DNA of 64,000 bases from Peribacillus saganii (GCF_003429095.1 NZ_QVTE01000043.1:1-64000); one strand, 5' to 3'; numbered from the stretch's first letter, positions 28,179 through 39,108 are shown. The notes: generated by a model from the sequence alone, not told the origin. Numbers and translations: made by a program.

Positions 28179-30689
28179 TTAGTAAAGCGCATTATACATA
28201 TGAATCGTAAATTCTGTCTCGCGATAAGGTGTGGCTTTGTCATCTTCCACGGTTACCATTCTCAGCTCACAAGTTTTCCCTGTTGGATAATAGTTTTCTA
28301 CAAGATTAAATGTTAGTTGCTCCGTGCGTTCATGGTTTTCGCCCACCATATCAAATGTCCATTCGATTTCATTTGAAATTCGCTCATTATTCAGGTAAAA
28401 TGCAGCCCGAATTGTACGTGCCTTACATTCTTGTGTAATACTTTGTTCTTGATATATTGGCACTTGGATACGGAAACCTGTGATTACACGTTTTGGCATG
28501 GCCACACTGATTTCAACAGGAATCGCTTGTGAAGTACGACGATAATCTATTAGTGGCACAATTACTTCTTGAGGTGTTGCACCGCCATGTACAAACTGTA
28601 ATCCTCCACCGCCAATAAATCGGTTTACGCCTTTAGCAATCACTTTTTCAACGCCTTCTAACGTTGAAAAATCATCTGGCACATTAATAGCTCCATTATC
28701 TACTAGTAGATGGTGACCAACAGCAAAGCGACGATTCGAATCAATAATTTCACCTTTAATACTCATTACTTTAATATCATTTTCAATTCTTGGATACTGA
28801 TAAAGAAATCCGTGATCTGCTGTTATAAAAATTCGTTTTGCTTGCCATTTAGATAATCGATCAACAGCAATTGATAATTCTTTTATTGCTCGTTCCGCAG
28901 CTATATAAGTAGCACGCTCGGATTTTGCAGAATCTCCTGCCGCATCAATTACATCATGATATAAATAAACGAGACGCTTTCCTTTTAAATTTTCATCTGC
29001 TGTTACTCTTGACCACTCAAATAAATCTGTTAAACGATAGGCAATTGCTTCTGGATGAGCTGCTTGTAGAATTTTAGTACGATTTGCTAATCCATTTGTA
29101 GGTTGATCATCTGCTAATACTGTTCCATTTTCATTGATCGATAACACTTTATGGGGTAATAAAGATGCCATACCTAATTGTGTATACGTTGGCATATTCG
29201 CAACTAACGGACTGATAGAGGCAACTCCATTCGAACGTAAATTTAACCGAGAAACTAATTCTGCTCCTACCTCATATCGTACTGCATCCGAAATTATCAC
29301 AAATACGCGTGTTGATTCTTTCTCAAGAATCGGCTGTAAAACTTCTTTATAAAACTTAGTCTGTTTAGGTAATTTTCCTACTTCTGCAGTTTCTAAAAGA
29401 TAATTAGTCTCTTGAGCAATTTTCAATAAATATTTATTTTCATACCAATTTGTTAATTGCTCAGCTAGTTCTTCTAGCATTTCTTTATTTTCTAATTGCA
29501 AAAACCCCTTCATAAAGCGTCTATATGCTTGATCAATTAAGTAAAGTTCACTTGTATATTGGACGTATAAAGGCTCACGAGTATCATATTGCTTTAAAAA
29601 TATTTTATACTTTGATAAATCAACTGCATCTATCATTACATTTAACAAGCTTCGGATTCGTTCATTTCGTTTCGCCCAATGCATTTTTGAACGTTTATTC
29701 AAAATTTCTTTCCAAGGATCCAAATTGGATGTTTGATGAAGAAGTTCGACTGTTAACCTATTTATCAATAAATGATCGATTATTGGTAAAGTTGAAATTT
29801 CAGCAAATTGCTCGATTGGACGTTCGTGTAAGATATCAATAATAGAAAATTTTTGTTCGATTTCCTTCATATACGTTTCTAAGACTTCTACTTCGCTTTC
29901 TTTTGTATGTAGCCAGTCATCAATAAATAAAGCACATACATTTCCGCGTGTTGTTTCATATTTCTTATGTAACGACTGTTCTTCAAATTGCGCATGACGT
30001 TTGAAATGCGCATACAATACATGTTCCATTAAATACTGCAATGTCAAATCATTTGAATGTAAACCAAAGTATTCCGAAATAAGCTCCCACATACGAATTG
30101 AGCTAAATCGTTTTGATATGGCTTTATATACTTCATTTGTTTCTTCTTGTAAGCCACGCAACAATAAATGGCGAGTAATCTCTTCCATATTTGCAATGGG
30201 TGCGCCTGTTAGTACCGCTAACATAGCATACTCTATATCACGTTCGCTAGCATTAGGGGGTACCACTTTCTTTAATTTATTTTTACGCTCTGCACTTTTA
30301 AAAAACTCTCCATATTCCTTAATCAAAGTTCTTAAAATGGCATCACTTACTTGTAACTGTTCTGCAAGTAAAGCATTCGTATCAGCTTTAAACTCTGTAC
30401 CGTAAAGCTCCATATCCAGTAAAAAGTTGTCTTCTATCGCTGGTTTTGCAAAATCAGCATATAATAAAAAAGAATCCTTTTTCTTTTCTAACTCGATTTC
30501 TAATTTAAGCTTAAAGAAATTATTGCGCGTTAATTGACGGATATGAATCGGTTGCTCTGCTAATGTTTCTTCTAAATCAGAAACAGTATATTCTCCTTGC
30601 TCGTCATACCAAAAAATAACCGTGCGCGGCTTATTTTTTTTAAATAGCTCGTCCTCTATTCTATCTTTTAACAGTTCAATGACATTCAT
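28179..30689 (-). CDS. pglZ: BREX phosphatase-like protein PglZ
   Basis: Protein of 836 residues with the PglZ domain of the alkaline-phosphatase superfamily. FVIISDAVRYEVGAELVSRL (about 455) holds the metal-binding Asp, and IFITADHGFLYQYPR (about 615) the Asp-His pair. The N-terminal 400 residues are helical. PglZ is essential in BREX systems tested elsewhere and probably acts with PglX and BrxB. GAGGTG lies 5 bases before the ATG. The 91-base gap after pglX contains a small hairpin (GCCTCCTTAC with GTAAGAAGGC) that could tune expression. Confidence 0.92.
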   Translation of the reverse strand: MNVIELLKDRIEDELFKKNKPRTVIFWYDEQGEYTVSDLEETLAEQPIHIRQLTRNNFFKLKLEIELEKKKDSFLLYADFAKPAIEDNFLLDMELYGTEFKADTNALLAEQLQVSDAILRTLIKEYGEFFKSAERKNKLKKVVPPNASERDIEYAMLAVLTGAPIANMEEITRHLLLRGLQEETNEVYKAISKRFSSIRMWELISEYFGLHSNDLTLQYLMEHVLYAHFKRHAQFEEQSLHKKYETTRGNVCALFIDDWLHTKESEVEVLETYMKEIEQKFSIIDILHERPIEQFAEISTLPIIDHLLINRLTVELLHQTSNLDPWKEILNKRSKMHWAKRNERIRSLLNVMIDAVDLSKYKIFLKQYDTREPLYVQYTSELYLIDQAYRRFMKGFLQLENKEMLEELAEQLTNWYENKYLLKIAQETNYLLETAEVGKLPKQTKFYKEVLQPILEKESTRVFVIISDAVRYEVGAELVSRLNLRSNGVASISPLVANMPTYTQLGMASLLPHKVLSINENGTVLADDQPTNGLANRTKILQAAHPEAIAYRLTDLFEWSRVTADENLKGKRLVYLYHDVIDAAGDSAKSERATYIAAERAIKELSIAVDRLSKWQAKRIFITADHGFLYQYPRIENDIKVMSIKGEIIDSNRRFAVGHHLLVDNGAINVPDDFSTLEGVEKVIAKGVNRFIGGGGLQFVHGGATPQEVIVPLIDYRRTSQAIPVEISVAMPKRVITGFRIQVPIYQEQSITQECKARTIRAAFYLNNERISNEIEWTFDMVGENHERTEQLTFNLVENYYPTGKTCELRMVTVEDDKATPYRETEFTIHMYNALY

Positions 30690-30780
30690 TGTGTCACCTC
30701 ATTATGAATATTTACTAATAATTTTAATTATACCCTACTATGAAACAAGCCTCCTTACGAAAGTAAGAAGGCATGATTAT

Positions 30781-33700
30781 TTATTTAATTTTAGCTAATA
30801 CACCTTTACCACCACGATATAACTTCTCATGGTTCACTTTCACACCATCGTCGAGATCAATTTCAATCTCTTCGTTAGCTATCTCAGCTAAACGTTTATC
30901 AAACTCTCGTAGTTCATCCATCTTCTTTTCAAATGAAGTTTTTTCTGCTGTTAGTTTTTTCTTCTCACTTGCTGATAAGTTTGGATTCACTAATCTGTTT
31001 TCTAAATCTGTAATTTCATTTTGATACTTAGCTTGAATCTCTTGCAAATGCTCGAAACGAATCGTTGCCATTGTTTCTGGTTGATAACGCTGCATATAAA
31101 TAAGAGTACGCAAACCTTTTTGCTTTCCGGAATCCACCAACCAATAAATTGGACGTTTTTGATATAATTTACAATGGTCTGTAAAAAATTCATCTAAAAA
31201 GTACCGACGTATACGAGCTTCTGCATCTTCACCTTTTTTCATTTCAAGTGCTTCTGCTAGCCACTGTAGATTCTCATTGACTGTATCGGGAGAAAAGGCT
31301 AGTTTTAGGAACTCACGTAATCGGAGAATAATATCATCCCCAAAATATGTCGATTCAGTAAAATGAATAATACCATTTGGCGTAGGTCTAAAAGATGAAT
31401 ACTTACTATCATCCCATTCCCCACCTGCATATGATAATCCTTCGCTATCTAAAGAGTACCTACCTGTTAGACAACCAATAAAATAAGAAAGAAATGCACG
31501 TATATCTGTTTCTAAATTAGCAAGTTTAATACTTGTATTTTTTTCTTCAATAACTGAATCTAATTCATCGTATAACCCATAAATTCTAATAAAGAATTCA
31601 TTAATATTTTCTTCATTACTTTGTAATTTATTTAAATCTTCTTTAGTCTTATTTGACCATTGATTAAAACTTTCCGATAAGTAGCTCTCATCACTCGTAA
31701 GTAAAGGATGTTTTGAAAAACCCCAAGATATCTCATAAGAGTCCCAATTTTCTTTTGTAATCTTCACATTTTCTATTACAGCGATTTCAATTTCATCACT
31801 TTTCTCTACAATAATCGGTAATTTACTTACTGCTCCGGGATTATAATCTAAAGTAGGTGATAAGAAATTTAAAAACAATTGAGACACTTTAGAATTAAGT
31901 AATCCTAATAAATAATAAAGATTAACTTTTTCTTTAATTATACATATTGGACCTTTTGTATCAAATAAAAAGCCGGGATATGAATATCTGAAAGAAATAC
32001 TTCCTGTTGTTAAAGAAGACCAAGTAAGTCCTTCCATAAAATAGAATTCTTCACTATTTGCTATCCCCATTCTAGAGGAAGGTTTTTTAATAGAATTTAA
32101 ATAATGACCGAATTCTTTAATTTCTTCCCCATTATTCTCCCAATTAACTATATAATAATTATTTCCAAACCATTTTTTAAATTCTCCACCTTTATGATAG
32201 GGGAACCATTTCTTATTACTACTAACTGCATCTTCAGCATTTGAACTCCCAAAACCAAGTTTCGGAAGCTCTACTTCATGCCATAACCTTAGAAATCTTT
32301 CATTATCGCCTGTTTGTAAGCCAACTCTCGGAATAGCGTATTTTGATAATTCTTTTTCATTCAAAAATATCGAATATACCTTTTCTGTACACCAATATGC
32401 TATCGGGTTATTAGGTAAATCTAAAAAATTCGTTTGACTGGATAAATAAAAATTTTTTTCCTTGTTTTCTTTTATATTTAAAAAAGTTTTCTCTTTAGAG
32501 TTTTTATTAGATATGTCTACCAACCTAAAATATAAGCCCTTAGAATTCAAGAAAAAGTTCCTTAATACAAATGTGGTGGATTGTACGACTTCCCCTCCTA
32601 TTTCTTCAAACGCTCTAGGACCTATATGTAACATACTATCAATGTTTTTGTTATTGATAATCTTTAATCGTAATTTTTGATAACTACTTGAAAACATCCA
32701 AGAATGTTGGTTAATAGCAGCATACAAAGATTCCTTTTTTAAATAATGATTAATTTCCATGAAGGCTGTAAATAAATCTGTTTTTGAATCGGGATAACTA
32801 TTTTTTAAAAAAGTAGAAATTTCTTCATTCATACTACCTTTGCCCATATAAGGCGGATTCATCACAACAACATCATATTCATTACGCATTATTTTTGTTT
32901 GTTTAACTAATGCTGGCAATACTTCTTTTGCAGTATTATGCTGTTCTGCAAAAAATAAATCTTCTACAGGGTTATTTTGAATATGTTCAAATCGCTCTTC
33001 GATGAACGTAAGATCTCGTTCTGTGACATTAATTAACGAACCGTATGTTTTTGCATTGTAATATTGATTAAAGAAGTTTTTTACTTGATTATATTGATTT
33101 CCCTTTTCCTCCTGAGCGATGTATGCAATCACATCATTAGAGATATGATTCGTTTCCTCAATAGATGCTAGATTTAGCTGAATACCTTCTCGTTCAACAT
33201 TCCTCAAAAAACGACGAGAGTATGAAGATGCCTTCATTACTACTGCAAATGCTGCTAATTGATATGCGCGGTCATCAATATCTAATCCATATAAGTTGTT
33301 TTCTATGATTAATCGTGGAATATCACGTTCTGGATACCCACACTTTTCATAAATCTGATGGAATACCTCAAACGCATAGACTAAAATATGTCCACTTCCC
33401 ATTGCAGGGTCAAGTAACTTAATATCCTCTACTCTTAACTCTTTATTCACATATGGAGCAATTTTTTCATGGAAATCTTCTTCCTCATGCTTAATGAAGT
33501 ATCCCCAATTACTGATTAAATCTTCATCTTCTCGATGCGATTCGGTCCAGTAGCGTCCTAGTGAGTTCTGTACCATATACTGTACTATCCACTTTGGTGT
33601 AAAGAGTTGTGTTGCAAAAGGAATTTCCTCTTTTTTATATTTGCTTTTTTGCGCAAATACTCGGTCCTTTTCTTCTGCAATGTAATATTGATACAGCCAG

Positions 33701-34320
33701 CCAATCACTTCAATTTCTTCAAAACTATTGTTTAATTCATCATTTCGAACAAGTTTCTTTATGACTGATTCTGCATCTAGTAAAAAGTCAGGAAGTAAAA
33801 GTTCTGAGTAATCTTGAATTTTTTCAAATAAGAAAGATAAAATACTGCTTAATGCATTACATTGTGCGATAAATAATTGACGATATGCTCCTTCTGTATC
33901 CCCTGCATGTAATAATTCACGAATCTCTTCTTGTTTTACAGGTAAATCCATCGTTTCATATTCAAATAAAATATCAGGATCTACACGTCCTACACTACTT
34001 GACAACACATTTACTTTTTCAGGTAAGTAATCATGTACTTCCATATAACGAATGGCAATAATACGGTTAAACCATGTATAGGCAACCTCTTCAACTAACT
34101 GCTTATAACCTTTTTGTTTAAGCTGATTCTTTAATGAGTTGAATGCTGGTTTCATATAAAGGGGATATTGCTTATCATTAATCATTAATTGCCCAAATTG
34201 TTCTTGAATTTCTAAATCATTCTTTTCATCAATACCATACATTAGTGCCTTTGTTTTTACTTTATCGATTAATTGACGACGTGCTTGAATGGCAAAGTAT
34301 TTCAATTCCGTTTTGTTCAC
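30781..34320 (-). CDS. pglX: BREX adenine-specific DNA methyltransferase PglX
   Basis: N6-adenine methyltransferase of about 1179 residues that marks the host genome and is required for BREX defence. SAM motif I is DPAMGSGHILVYAFE (about residue 305) and catalytic motif IV is VVMNPPYMGKG (about 495). The C-terminal half carries target recognition and ends with a coiled coil (LENRLVNPNLSASEKKKLTA). The GTG at 34320 is chosen because GAGGTGG lies 5 bases upstream and it gives MNKTELKYFAIQARRQLI, the usual PglX N-terminus; an in-frame ATG at 34377 overlaps brxC. The frame is intact, so no phase-variable tract is seen. Confidence 0.93.
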   Translation of the reverse strand: MNKTELKYFAIQARRQLIDKVKTKALMYGIDEKNDLEIQEQFGQLMINDKQYPLYMKPAFNSLKNQLKQKGYKQLVEEVAYTWFNRIIAIRYMEVHDYLPEKVNVLSSSVGRVDPDILFEYETMDLPVKQEEIRELLHAGDTEGAYRQLFIAQCNALSSILSFLFEKIQDYSELLLPDFLLDAESVIKKLVRNDELNNSFEEIEVIGWLYQYYIAEEKDRVFAQKSKYKKEEIPFATQLFTPKWIVQYMVQNSLGRYWTESHREDEDLISNWGYFIKHEEEDFHEKIAPYVNKELRVEDIKLLDPAMGSGHILVYAFEVFHQIYEKCGYPERDIPRLIIENNLYGLDIDDRAYQLAAFAVVMKASSYSRRFLRNVEREGIQLNLASIEETNHISNDVIAYIAQEEKGNQYNQVKNFFNQYYNAKTYGSLINVTERDLTFIEERFEHIQNNPVEDLFFAEQHNTAKEVLPALVKQTKIMRNEYDVVVMNPPYMGKGSMNEEISTFLKNSYPDSKTDLFTAFMEINHYLKKESLYAAINQHSWMFSSSYQKLRLKIINNKNIDSMLHIGPRAFEEIGGEVVQSTTFVLRNFFLNSKGLYFRLVDISNKNSKEKTFLNIKENKEKNFYLSSQTNFLDLPNNPIAYWCTEKVYSIFLNEKELSKYAIPRVGLQTGDNERFLRLWHEVELPKLGFGSSNAEDAVSSNKKWFPYHKGGEFKKWFGNNYYIVNWENNGEEIKEFGHYLNSIKKPSSRMGIANSEEFYFMEGLTWSSLTTGSISFRYSYPGFLFDTKGPICIIKEKVNLYYLLGLLNSKVSQLFLNFLSPTLDYNPGAVSKLPIIVEKSDEIEIAVIENVKITKENWDSYEISWGFSKHPLLTSDESYLSESFNQWSNKTKEDLNKLQSNEENINEFFIRIYGLYDELDSVIEEKNTSIKLANLETDIRAFLSYFIGCLTGRYSLDSEGLSYAGGEWDDSKYSSFRPTPNGIIHFTESTYFGDDIILRLREFLKLAFSPDTVNENLQWLAEALEMKKGEDAEARIRRYFLDEFFTDHCKLYQKRPIYWLVDSGKQKGLRTLIYMQRYQPETMATIRFEHLQEIQAKYQNEITDLENRLVNPNLSASEKKKLTAEKTSFEKKMDELREFDKRLAEIANEEIEIDLDDGVKVNHEKLYRGGKGVLAKIK

Positions 34321-34366
34321 TTTTTCCACCTCATTACAACAAAGGAAGGGAAGCTCCTTCCAATAC

Positions 34367-37300
34367 CTATAATTCAATTTTTAATGTATTTTCTTTTAGT
34401 TCTTTTAATAACTGTGTTCGTAACTCTACTAATACAGCATCTAAGTCAGATTGTGTTTCGATGCTTGTATTTGAAATCATGCTTTTTAATTCTCTTGAAG
34501 AAATAATTTTTGTTCCTTTTTCACGTACAATAATAGTAGGTGCATCCGGATTGGGTGGAGTTACTTTAGCTTGTAGATTTAACTCTTCCTCTTTCTGTTT
34601 CGCCTCTACTTGAATTGATTCGGTAACCGAACGTAATTTTGATAAATTCATCTGAATAGTAATCAAACTATTACTGCCTAGAATTTCTTGCTGTAACGCC
34701 TTGAATTGCTGCATCTTATCATTAATTAAACCTAAAACAATACCGTTATTTGAATAATAATCTTTCAAATCATCTAGTTTTTTCTCTAGTTGATTAATTT
34801 GACCTACAAGTCCTTGTTTTTGTTCTGTTACTTCTTCTTGAATTGCTTGTTCTAGCTTTTCAATTAAACGTGGTAATTGTGGAATTTCAAGATAAGGCAA
34901 TGATTTTGTTAAGATATCTGTTATCTGTTTTTTTAGCACGTTTACTTTCTTTGATTGAGTATAACGTAAATCATTTTGAACTTGATTTAAAAAAGCTACG
35001 GCCTCATCAAATCGTTCAATTGGTGATTTTAGATAGAAACCAGATAACTGTTCGATAGCTTTTTCCCAAATGTATAAATCATCTTCGGCATCAATAAATG
35101 CCTTAACAAGCTGTTCCGGTTCTCTAATTTGTGTGGATCGAAGAATATCAATTTTTAAAGAACTAATCTTTGTTCCTTCAGGATAAGTAAACTCAGGAGA
35201 TAGTGTTTTCTTTCGACGTTCATCCATCTCATCTAATGGTTCGATAAAATACTTCTGTAATGCCGATTTAATCGCATTCGCAAACTCTTGATAAGAATCT
35301 CCAATATCCATTCGTCCGAATAAATCCTTATATAATCCAGTGAATTCACGACGCACTTTTGGATCTACTTCAATTTCAGGAATCACACGGATTTTATCTC
35401 GCTCTGTTGATCGAGCAAGTTTATCATAAAATTGAGGTAAAGTCGTTGGTGTGAAGTGTTCATCTGCAATCATTAACTTTACTTTACCGGACTGCATTAA
35501 AGCTAGGACAATGCCAATTGTATCATAGTCACTCCAGCCATAAGGGACCTGATTATATTTATCAATAAAATCCTTTAACGCTGGTTTCTGATGCATTCTA
35601 ATGAGTTCATCTAAATAGCGTAATACTTCGTTATAAGCTTTTACATTACCTGTTTCACCTAGTAAATCATTTGAAATACCTTCCTCAGCTAGTTTTCTCC
35701 ATTGTTCTTTGAATGTTTTCATTTGAATTGGCTCATCAATGTATTCTAAATACTTGTATGTGTTTTGGATTAACATATCAAAAGCGTCTGATACTTGCTT
35801 TTCAAAACTCCCTCGGAATGTACGCTCCTGCATTTGAATGAAGATTTTTGCTTCTTCACAAGCTCTTCGTAATAATTCTTCTCCCTTTACCTCGTAGTCA
35901 CCAATACTTTCCATTTTTGCATCATAAATACGATGTTGCGCCTGTGTTGTACTTGGATTACGTTTTAAATTCACATAACGGCGAATCTGTTCAGAAATAC
36001 GAATGGCTTCTTCTGCCTCGGCAATTAATTCCTCATTTAGATAAATAACCATTTGCCCTTCTATTGCCTGTAAAGCAGCTTCTGTAGGTGTTAATCCACC
36101 CGTAATTACTTGCATCGTCAATGGGTACTTCATATTTGTTTTTGCATAATTATCGAAGCGTTTATTGTAATCAAATAGCATTCCCTTTTGATAGTTATAT
36201 TTAGCGTTTGGATACAGTTTCTCAAAAAATGTATCGCCTAATCTTTCTTGAATTTTGATAGCATTAACATCAACGTTACGAATTTCTTTATTTATTTCTT
36301 GCTCTTCATCTGATAAAAATGAGTAAGTTCCATCCGCGTGCTTTTCAATAAACATCATTTGCTCTAGACGGTTTAACGATTCTTTAATCACAAGTTCGTT
36401 TTTTTCAGACTGAATACTTTCTAATAATAGTGTTGAAATATTGTTTGGTGTTGCTTTAATATGATCTAATCCTTTAATCAAATACAATACCTTTAATACA
36501 TCAACATCATTTTCAACAAGACCTTCCGAATTTTTTGCTCGGTTTTCAGCTCTCGAAATCGTCTGTACGATAGCTGATTCTAAATGTTGACGAATAGTTG
36601 GATAAAACTCCGCCATTGTTACTAAATTGCCTAACTCTTCTTGCCCATTATAAATCGCTGCTTCTTGGAAAGCTTTTAATAAGGAACGTTCCCCTCTTGA
36701 AGCATAAGAACTTCCTTCACCATGTATACCAATTTTCTCTAAAACAGCTTGCAATAAATCCACTTGATAAGGTATAAATGGATATGTTTCAACAAACTCA
36801 TTTGTAGAACGATAGCCAGAGCGATATTGCGTTCGATCTTTATCAAAAGAAAGGCGATTTCGAATTAATTGCTCATTCGGTTCAAAAATGGACTCTAATG
36901 TTTTCGAAGCCGTTTCTGTCTTTTCTAATAATCGGCGTTTTAAAACTTCATCCGTATCTGAACTCGATAAATTAATCCGTGTTTCAAATCTTCCTTGAAT
37001 TTTCGAAAAATCTTTTGTATTGGCTGCATTCATATTAGAAACATCTTTAATCTTTTCCTGAGAAGTAACAGCAATCCACGCTTGTCCCATTGCAGCAGCA
37101 CCAATTTCTTCTACAGCGTTTTGTAAATCAAGCATAAGGTTATTATCTGTACCGATATATTGACCAACTTCATCAATTAAAAAGATTAAGCGATAATCGG
37201 AGCCTTTAGATTTACAATATTGTGCAACAAGCTCACCTAACTGAACCGCTGAAATGGAAAATTCCTTTTGTGCTGATTTTACTAGGAAATCCGCTGTTTC

Positions 37301-37954
37301 TTGTTCATAGCCAATTTCACAAAGAGCAACAATAATTTTTGCATATCTCAAGCGGAATTTAGTACGGAAATCTTGCCATTTTTCGTTATACAATTCTTCA
37401 ATTTTCGAACAAAAAGCATCGTATTTATGGTCACTTGCTAATTGTCGTTCAAAATCTGCTACCCATAGAGTATTGGAATACCCTAAGTGTTCATTAAAAA
37501 TACGTAAGATAATTTCGATAATACTTTCTTTCGTTCCACGTGCTGCACTGGCACCAGCTTCAGAACCTACATTAAATAACAATGCATCTGAAGGTTTTGA
37601 TTCTATCCGAGACATTGCATCTAAAAGTGCAGTATCATAAATTTTATCTTTAAAGTATTCAAATGGCATTTCCCCCCCGACTTTCTTACCGTCCAATAAG
37701 TAAGATAAAATTTTAAGGAAATGTGATTTACCGGAACCGAAGAAACCAGAAATCCACACACCCACATTTTTCGTTGGTGTTGAATACGCCTTCTCATAAT
37801 TTTTATAAAATCCTTTTAAACTATCTAAAATTTCTGCTGTCACAACATATTCTTCTAACTCGGTTTGAATTGTATCTTCATCAATTTGACCCGCTTGTAC
37901 AACACCATTGATCGGACGGTCAATTCTTTTTTCAAAAATCTCTTGAATAATCAT
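34367..37954 (-). CDS. brxC: BREX ATPase BrxC
   Basis: AAA+-type ATPase of about 1195 residues (DUF499-related P-loop group). Walker A is in GVWISGFFGSGKSHFLKIL (about residue 65) and a Walker B-like segment in YRLIFLIDEVGQYIGTD (about 255). The C-terminal half contains long coiled coils (GQINQLEKKLDDLKDYY). BrxC is a core BREX factor. The ATG at 37954 is preferred over the GTG at 37963 because AAGGAG lies 8 bases upstream. It follows brxB by 12 bases and precedes pglX closely, consistent with one operon. Confidence 0.92.
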   Translation of the reverse strand: MIIQEIFEKRIDRPINGVVQAGQIDEDTIQTELEEYVVTAEILDSLKGFYKNYEKAYSTPTKNVGVWISGFFGSGKSHFLKILSYLLDGKKVGGEMPFEYFKDKIYDTALLDAMSRIESKPSDALLFNVGSEAGASAARGTKESIIEIILRIFNEHLGYSNTLWVADFERQLASDHKYDAFCSKIEELYNEKWQDFRTKFRLRYAKIIVALCEIGYEQETADFLVKSAQKEFSISAVQLGELVAQYCKSKGSDYRLIFLIDEVGQYIGTDNNLMLDLQNAVEEIGAAAMGQAWIAVTSQEKIKDVSNMNAANTKDFSKIQGRFETRINLSSSDTDEVLKRRLLEKTETASKTLESIFEPNEQLIRNRLSFDKDRTQYRSGYRSTNEFVETYPFIPYQVDLLQAVLEKIGIHGEGSSYASRGERSLLKAFQEAAIYNGQEELGNLVTMAEFYPTIRQHLESAIVQTISRAENRAKNSEGLVENDVDVLKVLYLIKGLDHIKATPNNISTLLLESIQSEKNELVIKESLNRLEQMMFIEKHADGTYSFLSDEEQEINKEIRNVDVNAIKIQERLGDTFFEKLYPNAKYNYQKGMLFDYNKRFDNYAKTNMKYPLTMQVITGGLTPTEAALQAIEGQMVIYLNEELIAEAEEAIRISEQIRRYVNLKRNPSTTQAQHRIYDAKMESIGDYEVKGEELLRRACEEAKIFIQMQERTFRGSFEKQVSDAFDMLIQNTYKYLEYIDEPIQMKTFKEQWRKLAEEGISNDLLGETGNVKAYNEVLRYLDELIRMHQKPALKDFIDKYNQVPYGWSDYDTIGIVLALMQSGKVKLMIADEHFTPTTLPQFYDKLARSTERDKIRVIPEIEVDPKVRREFTGLYKDLFGRMDIGDSYQEFANAIKSALQKYFIEPLDEMDERRKKTLSPEFTYPEGTKISSLKIDILRSTQIREPEQLVKAFIDAEDDLYIWEKAIEQLSGFYLKSPIERFDEAVAFLNQVQNDLRYTQSKKVNVLKKQITDILTKSLPYLEIPQLPRLIEKLEQAIQEEVTEQKQGLVGQINQLEKKLDDLKDYYSNNGIVLGLINDKMQQFKALQQEILGSNSLITIQMNLSKLRSVTESIQVEAKQKEEELNLQAKVTPPNPDAPTIIVREKGTKIISSRELKSMISNTSIETQSDLDAVLVELRTQLLKELKENTLKIEL

Positions 37955-37966
37955 TGTTCTCACTCC

Positions 37967-38509
37967 TTATGAAATTCTAGTGATTTGGTATTCATCTTCA
38001 TGTCGAAATTTGTTAAAAAGACGTAAATCTACTCCTGAAAAATAACCCGGATAAAATAATATCAGCGGTGTTCTAAATGCATGGTTAGATAGTTTTTTAA
38101 GTAAATGACTGGAGCGAATAAATGGATGTACTGTTCCTACACCTGTTATAAAAATCAATTCCACGTTATCCGCCTCTTTAATGAACGCGTTTACCAACAA
38201 ATCTTGATCTTCTAAAACAGTTTGAATAGCTTGAGAAAGTTCCAAATAGCCTTCTTCTTCAGCAATAGTGATTAATTCTTCTAGATCTTCTTCGAATAAA
38301 CTAATCAGGAATTCAAAAAGATTAATTTCTTTTATATTTAATGTTGACCGCTTTAATAATCCTTCAACATATGTACGTACTGTTAATTCATCTTCTACTG
38401 GATAATCAAGAACAAAATGCGGAATTTCACTGCCAATCCCTTTTGGTGTCGTAAACCCTTCTTCATTTATACGTTCTTCCAATTGTTCTAATCGTTTATA
38501 TATGGTCAC
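37967..38509 (-). CDS. brxB: BREX protein BrxB (DUF1788)
   Basis: Protein of 180 residues with the DUF1788 signature: N-terminal RLEQLEERINEEGF, middle IPHFVLDYPVEDEL, and C-terminal LIFITGVGTVHPFIRSSHLL with PLILFYPGYFSG. BrxB is a small core BREX component thought to work with PglZ. It starts with GTG, two bases after the brxA stop, with AGGTGG upstream, so the two are translationally coupled. Confidence 0.9.
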   Translation of the reverse strand: MTIYKRLEQLEERINEEGFTTPKGIGSEIPHFVLDYPVEDELTVRTYVEGLLKRSTLNIKEINLFEFLISLFEEDLEELITIAEEEGYLELSQAIQTVLEDQDLLVNAFIKEADNVELIFITGVGTVHPFIRSSHLLKKLSNHAFRTPLILFYPGYFSGVDLRLFNKFRHEDEYQITRIS

Positions 38510-38511
38510 TC

Positions 38512-39108
38512 TTAACCACCTGCCTTTAATGTTATTAATGCTTTTAACAAAACGTCCTGTTCTTCAGCATACTGTTTAAGAGCTTGACTCACATATAAAG
38601 GAGAGACTTTGTACTCATCTTCTACTAATTCAACCATACTACTTTCTCTGTAAAATAATAGAAGAGTACTATTGATTTTCTTTTTTGTAGCTATATGCCA
38701 ATTTGCGATTTTCTCTGATTGTTGTTCCTTTTCTTCCATGTAAAAACTCATATCTGAAACCTGTAAAGTTCCATTCTTATGTTGATATCGATAAACAATC
38801 AATTCATAGAAATTTTCGTAGGCATATCGATAACATTTAAGGAAGCTATATAATAACAGTATTTTTTGGTCAGAATTGGTGCCATTGAAATAGTATTCAG
38901 ATAATGTTGGATATAATGTCTTTGCTCTGCGATAAACCATTTGAAACCTTTTACTAATAGCCGACTCACTTCTTAACAAGAAAACATTATCCTCAATTAC
39001 TTTACTTTTAATTTCTTTGCGGCTAAAACCTTGGTGAAGTTGTTCTAAAACATATTCAATTTCCTGTTGGAACCATCCTTCGCTCGTAAAACCAGCTGAA
39101 TATTCCAT
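38512..39108 (-). CDS. brxA: BREX protein BrxA (DUF1819)
   Basis: Protein of 198 residues in the DUF1819 family: YSAGFTSEGWFQQEIEYVLE at the N-terminus and two helical winged-helix-like halves. BrxA of other BREX systems binds DNA and resembles NusB-like helical folds. It is the first gene of the BREX operon. GAGGGA lies before the ATG. The BREX promoter should lie in 39109-39262. Confidence 0.9.
   Translation of the reverse strand: MEYSAGFTSEGWFQQEIEYVLEQLHQGFSRKEIKSKVIEDNVFLLRSESAISKRFQMVYRRAKTLYPTLSEYYFNGTNSDQKILLLYSFLKCYRYAYENFYELIVYRYQHKNGTLQVSDMSFYMEEKEQQSEKIANWHIATKKKINSTLLLFYRESSMVELVEDEYKVSPLYVSQALKQYAEEQDVLLKALITLKAGG

Noticed and set aside
30001-30405. Plus-strand open frame inside pglZ
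   Set aside because: Shadow of the PglZ reading frame, no ribosome site or family match.
24876-39108. DISARM system
   Set aside because: The helicase is DrmD-like, but drmA, drmB, drmC and a DISARM methylase are absent while all core BREX genes are present.
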